Assembly: GCF_000153165.2 (NCBI RefSeq)
Contig: NC_014472.1
Location: 1,423,501-1,487,500 of the forward strand
DNA: 64,000 nucleotides
Direction of reading: 5' to 3'
Origin: Maribacter sp. HTCC2170
GTDB taxonomy: Bacteria; Bacteroidota; Bacteroidia; Flavobacteriales; Flavobacteriaceae
Shown here: positions 1 to 9,038 of the stretch, piece after piece
How the letters are laid out: each line of letters starts with the position of its first letter
How positions within the stretch are numbered: the stretch's first letter is position 1
Notes under the pieces: generated by a model
The model's database searches: none
What the model was told of the DNA's origin: nothing
Seen by the model: the letters and a program-made list of their open reading frames with translations, nothing else
Program-made: the position numbers and the translations under genes

Positions 1-1580
1 GGTACCGGTTTAATGAATCTGAACTTTATATTATAATAGCCTTCTTCGATTGCAACATTCCATTTACCATAAATCTCTTCTTGGTCCCAGATACCTCGCT
101 CACCACCAGCATCGTTCCTATTGAGAAAAACCGGATTTTCAAACTCTGTACCGATTTTGATTTTTGGCTGTTCAATTATGTTTTCGGATGCTATTAACTC
201 ATTGAACCTTAAATCCAATTCATTTCTTAATGAAGCTGCAATTTCATTATTGTCAGCAACCAAATTATGTTGTTCGTAAGGGTCATCCTTAAGATTGAAC
301 AATTCAAAATCATTGAGTTGAGCATTATAATCCGTGTGCCCAACCAGCTTATAGGGTCCTTTTTGCAATGCCATATTTTGATACAATTCAGGGTAGCGTC
401 GAGTCCAATAAAAGAATAAGGACCTGTCTTGCCACTCAGCTTCTTTTCCGTCAAAAAGAGCCGTGAAACTTTTACCATCAATCTTTCGATTTTCAGGTAA
501 CTTAACATCGCAAATTTCTGAAAGGGTAGGAAGAACATCAATATGCGCCGTGGTGGTTTCTACATCTTGATTTCCTTGCCACTTTGAGGGATATCTTAAG
601 TAAAAAGGAACTCGCACACCGCCTCTGTAAACACTGCCCTTTCTTCCTCGCATACCTGCCACATATCTTACCTGCTGCGGTCCATTGTCAGTCATAAAGA
701 CAACTAACGTATTCTCGGCAATCTTGAGGTCATCAAGCTTACGCATCAACTTACCAATATTATCATCGATATTGGAAACCATGGCATATACCTTTCGGGC
801 ATCTTCTTTGTTCTTCTTGGTCATTTCTACAAACGGCCTGGAATCATCCTCAAAACCAGAAGAAGGGTCTATGTCTTTATACTGTTGATAATACTTGTCC
901 GGAACCTGAAGCGGCGTATGCGGGGCGTTAAAAGAAAGGTAACAGAAAAAAGGCTGATCATGATTCTTTTCAATAAAATCTATGGCATTTTCTGCAAATA
1001 TATCACTGCAATAACCCTCATATGATTCCCGCTCACCATTGTGCCATAATACTGGGTCAAAATAACTTCGTTCTTTTTGAAAATAAGTTGTAAAATCACC
1101 TACCTGTCCCATTCCGCCTGAAAGGTGAATCAATGATTCATCAAATCCTTGGTCATTGGGACGTGAGGGATAATTGTCACCTAAATGCCATTTGCCAAAA
1201 ACTCCTGTTTTATAATTGGCCTGCTTAAGCATTTCTGCTATTGTGACTTCGTTGGACGCCATTATTGCCCCACCATTGTATGTGTCCCTAATTCCTGTTC
1301 TGAGCGAATATCTCCCCGTCATTAAACTCGCCCTTGTAGGGGCGCAAACAGGTGAAACATAAAAGTTGTTCATACGAATACTTTCACTTGCAAAAGAATC
1401 AATGTTTGGGGTTTTTACATGTGGATTCCCTGTATAACCTAAATCACCATACCCTTGATCATCTGTTATGATGATGATGACATTAGGTCGTTTATTTTCT
1501 TGAGATAAGCTCACCAGGGGATAAAGGAACATCAATGAAGACGTCCAAAAAATAGTAAATAAAAACCTTTTGCTTTTCAT
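1..1580 (-). CDS. Sulfatase (family S1), C-terminus cut by window edge
   Basis: Exported sulfatase that hydrolyses sulfate esters, probably on polysaccharides. Translating the minus strand from the ATG at 1580 gives an open frame of 526 codons to the window edge, so the C-terminus is missing. The first ~27 residues form a signal peptide ending near LVSLSQ. The metal-binding start PNVIIIITDDQGYGD follows, and then the signature CAPTR, whose Cys is the residue normally converted to formylglycine. An anaerobic-type maturase or FGE would be needed; neither is in view. A second sulfatase lies at 28004. The substrate cannot be read from the sequence. The family is certain. Confidence 0.93.
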   Translation of the reverse strand, partial: MKSKRFLFTIFWTSSLMFLYPLVSLSQENKRPNVIIIITDDQGYGDLGYTGNPHVKTPNIDSFASESIRMNNFYVSPVCAPTRASLMTGRYSLRTGIRDTYNGGAIMASNEVTIAEMLKQANYKTGVFGKWHLGDNYPSRPNDQGFDESLIHLSGGMGQVGDFTTYFQKERSYFDPVLWHNGERESYEGYCSDIFAENAIDFIEKNHDQPFFCYLSFNAPHTPLQVPDKYYQQYKDIDPSSGFEDDSRPFVEMTKKNKEDARKVYAMVSNIDDNIGKLMRKLDDLKIAENTLVVFMTDNGPQQVRYVAGMRGRKGSVYRGGVRVPFYLRYPSKWQGNQDVETTTAHIDVLPTLSEICDVKLPENRKIDGKSFTALFDGKEAEWQDRSLFFYWTRRYPELYQNMALQKGPYKLVGHTDYNAQLNDFELFNLKDDPYEQHNLVADNNEIAASLRNELDLRFNELIASENIIEQPKIKIGTEFENPVFLNRNDAGGERGIWDQEEIYGKWNVAIEEGYYNIKFRFIKPV

Positions 1581-1603
1581 ATTTGTAACTCTATGTTCAA
1601 AGG

Positions 1604-1625
1604 TCTCGACTCCGCTCGACCAGAC
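1604..1625. repeat. REP-like repeat, copy 1 (3' side of GIY-YIG gene)
   Basis: Contains the core CTCGACTCCGCTCGA at 1605-1619. It lies 6 bp beyond the stop codon of the GIY-YIG gene. The same core occurs twice more on the other side of that gene. Confidence 0.75.
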
Positions 1626-1630
1626 AGGAA

Positions 1631-1948
1631 TTAATGCTCACTTTTGTTTTTAAAGTGACTTTTATTTTTACATTCAGCCAACAATGGAGGAAGGTCATAT
1701 TTCCCTTCCGCCAAAGCCAACTTCTTTTTTCTACTCCACTTTTTAATTTTCTTTTCAAAATATTCAGCTTGAACAAACTGCATGAATTCTTGATGAAAAA
1801 TTAAATCTACTGGCCTTCGTTTTGCAGTGTATGAATTATCATTAATTCCAACATTATGTTCTTTTAATCTACGTTCTAAATTATTAGTGAGTCCTGTATA
1901 AATAGAATCATCCGAACATCTTACCATATACACATAATAAAACTTCAA
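1631..1948 (-). CDS. GIY-YIG endonuclease-domain protein, REP-associated
   Basis: A 105-residue single-domain GIY-YIG nuclease (UPF0213-like). The N-terminus carries the family pattern YYVYMV ... IYTGLT at about residues 4-20, then NNLERRLKEHN, a central RPVDLIFHQEF segment, and EKKIKKWSRKKKLAL near residue 65. The tail is basic and rich in Lys. The length is usual for these stand-alone nucleases. The gene is bracketed by three copies of a palindrome-forming repeat with the core CTCGACTCCGCTCGA, one just after the stop codon and two as an inverted pair upstream of the start. This looks like a nuclease linked to REP sequences, as transposase-like RAYT proteins are in other bacteria. That link is inference. 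Confidence 0.88.
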   Translation of the reverse strand: MKFYYVYMVRCSDDSIYTGLTNNLERRLKEHNVGINDNSYTAKRRPVDLIFHQEFMQFVQAEYFEKKIKKWSRKKKLALAEGKYDLPPLLAECKNKSHFKNKSEH

Positions 1949-1976
1949 TTTGGTGTTTGATTTATTAAACTACTGT

Positions 1977-2042
1977 CACTTCGAGCGGAGTCGAGAAGAA
2001 ATTAGGTGAAAAAATCCTTTATCTCGACTCCGCTCGATATGA
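1977..2042. repeat. Inverted pair of REP-like repeats (REPIN-like), copies 2 and 3
   Basis: Copy 2 (1977-1997) reads TCACTTCGAGCGGAGTCGAG. Copy 3 (2022-2042) is its near-perfect reverse complement, with two mismatches, across a 24-nt spacer, so the pair could form a long hairpin. It lies between the GIY-YIG start (1948) and the stop of the propeller gene (2063). Confidence 0.75.
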
Positions 2043-2062
2043 CTGATTTATTTGTATTTACC

Positions 2063-5000
2063 CTAGTCTTCTACAAACAGGTAATTCAATTTTAATTCAT
2101 TGAAGGCATCATTGAACTCTTTTAGCTCTTTTGAAACTACCTCGTCAAACGCCTTTAGTTGATTATCGATTTGCCCTGTCAATTCATCTTTTACAACAAT
2201 ATCTTGCTCAGTGGGTGGGAAATCATCAATGGCAACCAAACTGTTTAAATGCCCTAATTTGTTATTCAATCGAATAGGGAAATTCAAAGGGTCTTGTCCA
2301 CTTCTATTTTTAGTTTGATACAAGGCTTTTTCAACAGTGCCCAAGCTCTCTTTCATCTTCTTAGCTTTTTCTACCAATTCCTTGGTTTGGTCATTGTCCT
2401 TGTATTGTTTGGAGAAGGCGTCCAATTGCTTCGTTATTTTTCTGATTTTTTCTATTGATTTATGGGCGTTATCAATAGTAGTGTTGATATCAGTTATAAA
2501 ATCGAATTGTTTTTGCATATCAGCAACAGAAACCTCTGCCCTTGGGTCAGGAATAATCTTAAAAGTCTGCGACTGTGAATCTCCATTCACATTTAAATGC
2601 ACTTTATAATCTCCAGGAACTGCTTTTGCCCCATCTAAGCTTGCCCACCAAAGAATCATTCCCTTAAGTAGTTTAGCCCCTTTGCCGCGTGTATCCCAAA
2701 CAAAGGTATTTCCTCCTTTTTCAACCTTTAGCTTTTTGTCTTTTTCTTTCGCTGTATTACTATAATTGGCCAAAGTATCACCCGCCATAGAAGTAAAGGT
2801 CAATTTAACAGTGTCTTTTTCAGCAAGGCTCTTTAAATAAAAATGTGTTATCACTCCGTTCGGATGATTAGCTCCAGAGGTTTTAGAAGGAGTTCGAGTG
2901 GTACCACCTTTTGTTCTATATGAATCTTTTGGTTGATATAAAATAGCAGAAGCATTTTTCTTGCTTGCATCTATTTGATGTAAGACTGTTAAGTCATCCA
3001 ACATCCAAATACTTCGCCCTTGTGTTGCCACAATTAAATTGTTGTCTTTTATAGTCAAATCAGTAATTGGAACAATAGGTAAGTTCATTTGGAATGGACT
3101 CCAATTTGCGCCATCATCAAAAGAAATATACATTCCTGTTTCGGTACCAGCATAGAGTAATCCCTTACGCTTAGGGTCTTCGCGAACCACGCGTGTAAAA
3201 TGTTCTTTTTTTATACCATTCGTTATTTTTTCCCAAGTTTTACCAAAATCCGCTGTTTTAAAGAGGTAAGGTTGGAAATCTCCCAGCTTGTATCTTGTAG
3301 CTGCAACATAGCAAGTTCCTTCATCATAGGCTGAAGGTTCAATGCTATTAATCATACTCCATTCAGGCATATTTGGCGGAGTAATATTCTCCCAATTAGC
3401 ACCACCGTCTTTTGTAATATGAATCAAACCATCATCACTACCAACCCACAATAATCCATCTTTTAAAGGACTTTCATTGGCCGCGAAAATGGTACAGTAA
3501 TATTCAACACTGGTATTATCTTGCGTAATCGGCCCTCCACTGGAAACTAATTTAGTTGGGTCATTTCTTGTGAGGTCATCACTTAATAACTTCCAACTTT
3601 GTCCTTCATTTTCAGTAACATGAACATGATTCGAAAAGGTATACAGTTTTTTAGGATTGTGTTTACTGAATATTATCGGGAAATTCCACTGGAATCTATA
3701 TTTCATCCCTTCAGCTCCATGACCCATAGGATTGTCGGGCCAAACATTAATACCCCGAACCGTATTTTTATCGTGATTTACTCGGGTTAAGAAACCATCA
3801 TAACTGCCTCCATACACAATATCATTGTTCAATGGGTCAACCGCTATATGCGCCGATTCTCCTCCGGCCGTAGGTTCCCAATCATTTTCACCAATGGTTC
3901 TACCATCACTGCGGTGATTAATTCTCAACGTAGAATTATCTTGTTGTGCTACATAAATTCGGTATGGAAACGCATTATCAGTCGTAACTCTATAAAACTG
4001 TGCTGTAGGCTGATTGTAGTATGTACTCCATGTTTCACCCCCATCATAAGATACTTGAGCACCGCCATCATCGCCAATAATCATTCGCTTACTGTTTTCT
4101 GGAGAAATCCATAAATCATGATGATCACCATGCGGAGCATTAAATGTGTTAAATGATTTACCACCATCGGTGGATTTGTGATAACGTACATTTAGGACAT
4201 AAACAACATCCTCATCCTCCGTATCGGCATACACTCTGGTGTAGTACCAAGCCCGTTGACGCAACTTACGTTCGCTATTTACTTGTGTCCATTTTTTGCC
4301 ACCGTCATCAGAACGGTATAGTCCGCCTTTTTCCTTGTTCTCTACAATGGCCCAAACGCGCTCTGAATTTTTTGGAGAAACTGTTACCCCGATAATTCCA
4401 AGAGTATCTTTTGGAAAACCTTCATTCTTAGAAATTTCTTTCCAAGTTTCACCACTATCAGTACTTTTCCAAAGTGCAGAACCGTCGCCACCACTACTCA
4501 AGCTGTAAGGCGTTCTTTGTGCTCTCCAAGTTGAAGCATATAGAATGCGTGGATTATTTGGGTCGAAAGTCAAATCAACCGCACCGGATTGATTGTTCAC
4601 AAATAATTTCTTGCTCCACGTTTTACCTCCATCCGTACTTTTATAAATACCGCGCTCTTGTGTTGGTTTGTATATGTTGCCAAGTACCGCAGCATATACG
4701 ATATCTGGATTTGTAGGATGGATTCTTATTCTTGGTACATGTCTACTATTTTTCAGTCCAGCTGAAGTCCATGTTTTCCCTGCATCCTCCGTTTTCCATA
4801 TCCCATATCCTGAGGAAACATTTCCGCGAAGAGTTTTTTCACCGCCGCCAACAAAGATGATATTTGGGTCGCTTTTAGCAACCTCAACAGCGCCTATACT
4901 ACCCCCGAAATAGCCATCGGAAATATTCTCCCAAGAACGACCACCATCCAAAGTTTTCCAAACACCACCGCCAGTAGCACCAAAATAAAAGAGGTTAGGT

Positions 5001-5200
5001 TCGCCAGGAACACCAGTAACAGCCGCCGAACGGCCACCACGAAACGGACCTACCAATCGGTATTCCATACTCGAATACAGTTCCTCTGGATATTGCGGCG
5101 TTACTGTTGTAGATTTTTTTCGCCTTTGTGCAAAAGTAGAAGTTGGTAATAGTAAAATGGCCAGCATAAACATGCTCGCCCAAGCGTAGAAAGTTTTCAT
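2063..5200 (-). CDS. Exported VPS10/BNR-repeat beta-propeller protein
   Basis: A 1045-residue secreted protein. Residues 1-25 form a signal peptide ending TSTFAQ. The next ~750 residues hold many Asp-box blades of the type DGGKTW, KSTDSGETW and SYDGGETW, as in sialidase and sortilin (VPS10) propellers. A conserved opening LVGPFRGGRSAAVTGVPG begins the first propeller. Residues ~790-900 look like an Fn3-like beta domain, and the last ~130 residues are charged and helical. It is annotated in Bacteroidota as a glycosyl hydrolase or WD40/YVTN/BNR-like protein, but no catalytic activity is established. A paralogue with the same layout lies at 57240. It lies 99 bp downstream of the lactonase gene. 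Confidence 0.88.
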   Translation of the reverse strand: MKTFYAWASMFMLAILLLPTSTFAQRRKKSTTVTPQYPEELYSSMEYRLVGPFRGGRSAAVTGVPGEPNLFYFGATGGGVWKTLDGGRSWENISDGYFGGSIGAVEVAKSDPNIIFVGGGEKTLRGNVSSGYGIWKTEDAGKTWTSAGLKNSRHVPRIRIHPTNPDIVYAAVLGNIYKPTQERGIYKSTDGGKTWSKKLFVNNQSGAVDLTFDPNNPRILYASTWRAQRTPYSLSSGGDGSALWKSTDSGETWKEISKNEGFPKDTLGIIGVTVSPKNSERVWAIVENKEKGGLYRSDDGGKKWTQVNSERKLRQRAWYYTRVYADTEDEDVVYVLNVRYHKSTDGGKSFNTFNAPHGDHHDLWISPENSKRMIIGDDGGAQVSYDGGETWSTYYNQPTAQFYRVTTDNAFPYRIYVAQQDNSTLRINHRSDGRTIGENDWEPTAGGESAHIAVDPLNNDIVYGGSYDGFLTRVNHDKNTVRGINVWPDNPMGHGAEGMKYRFQWNFPIIFSKHNPKKLYTFSNHVHVTENEGQSWKLLSDDLTRNDPTKLVSSGGPITQDNTSVEYYCTIFAANESPLKDGLLWVGSDDGLIHITKDGGANWENITPPNMPEWSMINSIEPSAYDEGTCYVAATRYKLGDFQPYLFKTADFGKTWEKITNGIKKEHFTRVVREDPKRKGLLYAGTETGMYISFDDGANWSPFQMNLPIVPITDLTIKDNNLIVATQGRSIWMLDDLTVLHQIDASKKNASAILYQPKDSYRTKGGTTRTPSKTSGANHPNGVITHFYLKSLAEKDTVKLTFTSMAGDTLANYSNTAKEKDKKLKVEKGGNTFVWDTRGKGAKLLKGMILWWASLDGAKAVPGDYKVHLNVNGDSQSQTFKIIPDPRAEVSVADMQKQFDFITDINTTIDNAHKSIEKIRKITKQLDAFSKQYKDNDQTKELVEKAKKMKESLGTVEKALYQTKNRSGQDPLNFPIRLNNKLGHLNSLVAIDDFPPTEQDIVVKDELTGQIDNQLKAFDEVVSKELKEFNDAFNELKLNYLFVED

Positions 5201-5299
5201 TTTTTAAATGTTGTAATTAGTCAACACTAAATGTAAGGAAAAAGCTTGAATTTTAATTCAATGTGATTCATTGATTATTTAGCAGCACGGATAAGGAAA

Positions 5300-6412
5300 C
5301 TACTCCAAAAATTCCAAACACACAGGACTAGATAATTTCTCTTCGTGAAGAAAAGTTAGTGTTCCATCTTCGGTATTTCTGCCATAAACAGTGATGTTGT
5401 TACTACGTTGATTAGCCACTAAAAGAAATTTGCCTGTAGGATCCAAAGTGAAATTTCTAGGCCAGTCCCCTTTTACAGATTCGCGCCCAACTAAACTCAA
5501 CTTTCCATTGGTCTCATGAACTTTGAAGACCACGATGGTGTTTTCCCCTCGATTGGAACCATAAAGAAATTTACCGTCATCTGACAAATGAATGTCTGCA
5601 CAATAACTATCCCCATCAAAATCGGCTGCAATTGTACTTTGGGTTTCTAATTCTGTATACGAGAAATCAGGATTACGTTGTAAAACTGTTATGGTTGAAT
5701 TCAATTCATTAATGACATATAAGAATTTACCATCCTCATTAAACGTAAAATGCCTTGGACCTGCTTTGGGCGCCATTACTAACGGCGGTTGTTTATAGGG
5801 CTCCCAATTATCATTTTGAAAATTATATCGTAAAACGGCATCCAGTCCCAAATCGGCTACAAAGAGCTCGTCTTTTGTAAATAGGGCCGAATGAGCATGT
5901 GAAGTGCTTGTACTATCAAGTACTTTATGATCTATGAACTGGGGATTGGTTTTTAGTGCTCCATTTGGCCCCAATTTAAAGACCGCCACACTACCTCCAC
6001 TGTAATTTGAGGTGGCCAAGAACTTGCCATCCTCAGAAATTCCTATATGACAAGGATGGGCGCCAAGAGTTTTACCATCATTGATTTTCTTCAACGAATC
6101 ACCTATTATTTCAAAAGCAGCAACCGCACCACTTTTACCCTCATGACTGTCCGTCTCTTCAACGGCGTACAAATATTTTTTATCTGGGGAAATCTTCACA
6201 AATGACGGATTTCCTATTTTCACAGATAATTTTTTATGTGATAATTCGCCAGAGGTTGAGTCAAAGGAGTAACTATAAATACCTTCACTCCCATTATCTG
6301 TATAGGTACCAACAAAAAGTGTATGGTTTTTCAATGTTTCGGTTTTTTTGCATCCATTGATGGATATTACTATACAAATCAATAAAAAAAGATACTTTTT
6401 CATAGTGTTCAA
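5300..6412 (-). CDS. Lactonase-family (6-phosphogluconolactonase-like) lipoprotein
   Basis: A seven-bladed propeller of the PF10282 lactonase family, 370 residues. A short hydrophobic N-terminus ends in the lipobox ISINGC, so it is a lipoprotein. The start could be the second Met (6403), which gives a more typical signal peptide. Typical blades include LFVGTYTDNGSEGIYSY, HPCHIGISEDGKFL, GPRHFTFNEDGKFLYVINE and WPRNFTLDPTGKFLLVANQ. The exported form argues against a role as a cytosolic pentose-phosphate enzyme; the real substrate is unknown. It follows the MATE gene by 44 bp and is probably co-transcribed with hemH and MATE. Confidence 0.88.
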   Translation of the reverse strand: MNTMKKYLFLLICIVISINGCKKTETLKNHTLFVGTYTDNGSEGIYSYSFDSTSGELSHKKLSVKIGNPSFVKISPDKKYLYAVEETDSHEGKSGAVAAFEIIGDSLKKINDGKTLGAHPCHIGISEDGKFLATSNYSGGSVAVFKLGPNGALKTNPQFIDHKVLDSTSTSHAHSALFTKDELFVADLGLDAVLRYNFQNDNWEPYKQPPLVMAPKAGPRHFTFNEDGKFLYVINELNSTITVLQRNPDFSYTELETQSTIAADFDGDSYCADIHLSDDGKFLYGSNRGENTIVVFKVHETNGKLSLVGRESVKGDWPRNFTLDPTGKFLLVANQRSNNITVYGRNTEDGTLTFLHEEKLSSPVCLEFLE

Positions 6413-6456
6413 TTCAATTAAGCCTTAAAAATAACAAGTTAATTCGAGAATCAAAT

Positions 6457-7836
6457 CTAAGTGGACAATGTATGCTTTACTTCTTTCCTTAAAAAATAAC
6501 CAGTGACAATAGTTGCTAATAGGTCAGAAATAGGAAAAGATATCCATACTCCTAATTCCCCTAAAAAGTTTGGGAGTATCAATATCAAAGGAATAAAAAA
6601 GAAACCTTGACGTGTTAACGTCAACAACAATGCTGGAACCGCTTTACCCACGGCCTGAAAATAAGCCGCTCCAATCAATTGCAGGGCAATTATCGGGGTT
6701 GCAGCAAACACCCAACGCATCGCAGCTGGCGTATGCTCCAAAACGAAGGCATTTGTTGCCAATTCCAAATCAGACAGATCAGGTTTATTACTTAAAAACA
6801 AAGATGCTATTTCAGCAGGAAACACCATTAATCCAATAAAAACAAGAGTTGCCATCAAAGCTGAATATTTAATTGCCGTATAAATGGATTCTTTGACCCT
6901 TTTATATTTATGCGCACCATAGTTATACCCTGCAATAGGTAAAAACCCTTGAGTGACCCCAAAAACAGGAAATAAGGCAAACATTAGCATACGACCAATA
7001 ATTGCATATACGGCCACCATGGCTTCTCCTCCCAGATCAAAAAGAATATTGTTCATCAAAAGGTAAATAATACTCACCACTGCTTGCCTTGCCATGGTTA
7101 CAAAACCCAATGAGCCTATTTCTTTAAGAATCAAGATGTTCAAAGCGAAGTCTGGTAAACGTAATTTAAGTTCTGAGTTCTTGGATAAAAAAAAGTATAA
7201 CACGTAGCTAAAACATAGGAAATAGCTAATTGTACTTGCCCAGGCTGCACCCGCCATACCCCAATCAAAAACATAAATAAATAGATAATCCAAAAACAAA
7301 TTACCAATTGATGGGATTATCATGGCAATCATGGCAAATTTAGGTTTCCCTTCCGCTCTAATTACCGTATTCCCCATCATGCAAAGTGCAAGAAAAGGCA
7401 CTCCACAGACCACAATAACATAATAGATTTTCGCAGGATCAAAAATGGCACCCTTGCCTCCAAAAGCAGGAATCAATTCGTCAACATAGGTCAACCCAAG
7501 AATCACCATGGTCAAGGTAATCGTTAGGGTCAACATTATTTGGTTACCAAATGTCTTTAAAGCTTTAGCCTTGTTTTCGGCTCCCAGCGCACGTGATATT
7601 ATACTAGAACCCCCAATACCTATCGCCATGCCCAAAGCACCAATAAAAAAGGAAACAGGAAGCACAACATTGATCGCGGCTATGGCGATAGAACCAATCC
7701 AATTACCAACAAAAACCGAGTCGACCAAAACATTTAGTGACATAACCAAAATGCCAATAGATGCCGGTACTGCCTGTTTAACAAGCAATTTACCTATAGG
7801 CTCTGTTCCTAACTGGTCTGAAGTAACTCTAGCCAT
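6457..7836 (-). CDS. MATE family efflux transporter
   Basis: A 459-residue inner-membrane protein with about twelve hydrophobic segments and the two-fold MATE architecture. It begins TEPIGKLLVKQAVPASIGI, followed by NVLVDSVFVGNWIG and GIGGSSIISRALGAENK, the characteristic first-half motifs. The second half contains PVFGVTQGFLPIAGYNYGA. It would export drugs or metabolites by cation antiport; the substrate is not visible. Its start codon directly abuts the hemH stop codon (TAA at 7839-7837), so the two genes are translationally linked. This raises the possibility that it handles porphyrin or another toxic intermediate, which is inference only. Confidence 0.93.
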   Translation of the reverse strand: MARVTSDQLGTEPIGKLLVKQAVPASIGILVMSLNVLVDSVFVGNWIGSIAIAAINVVLPVSFFIGALGMAIGIGGSSIISRALGAENKAKALKTFGNQIMLTLTITLTMVILGLTYVDELIPAFGGKGAIFDPAKIYYVIVVCGVPFLALCMMGNTVIRAEGKPKFAMIAMIIPSIGNLFLDYLFIYVFDWGMAGAAWASTISYFLCFSYVLYFFLSKNSELKLRLPDFALNILILKEIGSLGFVTMARQAVVSIIYLLMNNILFDLGGEAMVAVYAIIGRMLMFALFPVFGVTQGFLPIAGYNYGAHKYKRVKESIYTAIKYSALMATLVFIGLMVFPAEIASLFLSNKPDLSDLELATNAFVLEHTPAAMRWVFAATPIIALQLIGAAYFQAVGKAVPALLLTLTRQGFFFIPLILILPNFLGELGVWISFPISDLLATIVTGYFLRKEVKHTLST

Positions 7837-8868
7837 TTACCCAGGCAGTATTTCAGTAGTTTGCCAAGTATCTATCCAGTTGGCCATAACTTGTACCCAA
7901 ACATCGCTATCATTCAAGCAAGCAATATGCTTATAGGTTTCCCCACCAGCTTCTTGAAACTGATGCTTGCCCTCCATGGCAATTTCTTCCAAGGTTTCAA
8001 GACAATCGGCAACAAAGGCAGGGGTAATAACCGCCAGACGTTTTTTGCCCTCTTTGGCTAAGCGAACAAATTCAAAATCGGTAAAAGGTTTTAACCAAGG
8101 ATCATTCGGTAACCTTGATTGGAAAGAAATACTATATTTACTTTCTTCCAATCCCAAATTCCGGATCACTAATTCAGTGGTTTTAAAACATTGATGACGG
8201 TAACAGGAATGATGAGCAACTGAGTTCGTTGTACAGCAGCTATTATCAATCTTACAATGGAATTTTGTAGGGTCCGACTTTCGAATATGACGTTCAGGAA
8301 TACCATGGTAAGAGAATAGCACGTGATCATAATCAAAACCGTTCAAACCTTCAGCAATACTATCAGAAAGGACTTTTATATAATCCGTGTTTTTATAAAA
8401 CGCAGGCAAGGTTGTCAAATGCATACTGGGGAAAAACTGCTGTTGATCTTCCAACGCTTTTACGACCACGGTTTCAAAAGAAGACATGGCGTATTGTGGA
8501 TATAATGGTACCAACAAGACCTCATCCACGCCCTTATCATGTAGTTCTTGTAAACCGCTCTTAATTGTCATACTCCCATAACGCATACCCAATGCAACCG
8601 GAATTTTAACTTCTTTCGTTACTTTCTCTGAAAAACGTTCGGAGATTACTACCAAAGGTGAACCTTCTTCCCACCAAATTTTTTGATAAGCTTCGGCCGA
8701 TTTTTTTGGCCTGGTCTGAAGAATTATTCCACGTACAATGATATTGCGCAACCATTTGGGAACATCAATAACCCGCGGATCCATCAAGAATTCATCTAAA
8801 TATGGTTTTACATCTTTGGGGGTAGGGCTATCAGGAGAACCCAAATTGACCAATAAAACTCCTTTCAT
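7837..8868 (-). CDS. hemH: Ferrochelatase
   Basis: Inserts ferrous iron into protoporphyrin IX, the last step of heme synthesis. It has 343 residues, the usual bacterial length. It begins with GVLLVNLGSPDSPTPKDVKPYL and contains the catalytic-histidine motif SYHGIPERH near residue 187. The segment FQSRLPNDPWLKPFTD and the C-terminal glutamates in PAFVADCLETLEEIAMEG are typical. CKIDNSCC and HHSCYRHQCF add several cysteines. A good flavobacterial promoter sits just upstream (8890-8918). It is the first gene of a likely hemH-MATE-lactonase unit, divergent from the DUF1460 gene. Confidence 0.97.
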   Translation of the reverse strand: MKGVLLVNLGSPDSPTPKDVKPYLDEFLMDPRVIDVPKWLRNIIVRGIILQTRPKKSAEAYQKIWWEEGSPLVVISERFSEKVTKEVKIPVALGMRYGSMTIKSGLQELHDKGVDEVLLVPLYPQYAMSSFETVVVKALEDQQQFFPSMHLTTLPAFYKNTDYIKVLSDSIAEGLNGFDYDHVLFSYHGIPERHIRKSDPTKFHCKIDNSCCTTNSVAHHSCYRHQCFKTTELVIRNLGLEESKYSISFQSRLPNDPWLKPFTDFEFVRLAKEGKKRLAVITPAFVADCLETLEEIAMEGKHQFQEAGGETYKHIACLNDSDVWVQVMANWIDTWQTTEILPG

Positions 8869-8889
8869 AAATCATTTTCTTTGTTAGCG

Positions 8890-8918
8890 CAAAAATACCA
8901 AATGTGGGCAAACCTCAA
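8890..8918 (-). promoter_or_regulatory. Promoter of hemH
   Basis: Minus strand: TTG (8918-8916), an 18-nt spacer, and TATTTTTG (8897-8890), a full match to the Bacteroidetes consensus TTG-N17-23-TAnnTTTG. It ends 22 bp before the hemH ATG. Confidence 0.6.
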
Positions 8919-9038
8919 GGGCATATCATTAATAAGTGTCAATATAGCCATAAGAAATCATGATTATCCAGAATGTCAAAATTTGAACACTACAATCAAT
9001 CCCCATTAATCATTAACTTTGAAAACAAAATGCATCCT

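Noticed and set aside
4153-4395. ORFs on the plus strand inside the propeller gene (3599-5183 region)
   Set aside because: They lie wholly antisense to a well-supported BNR-repeat gene, have no family resemblance and no start context; they are shadows.
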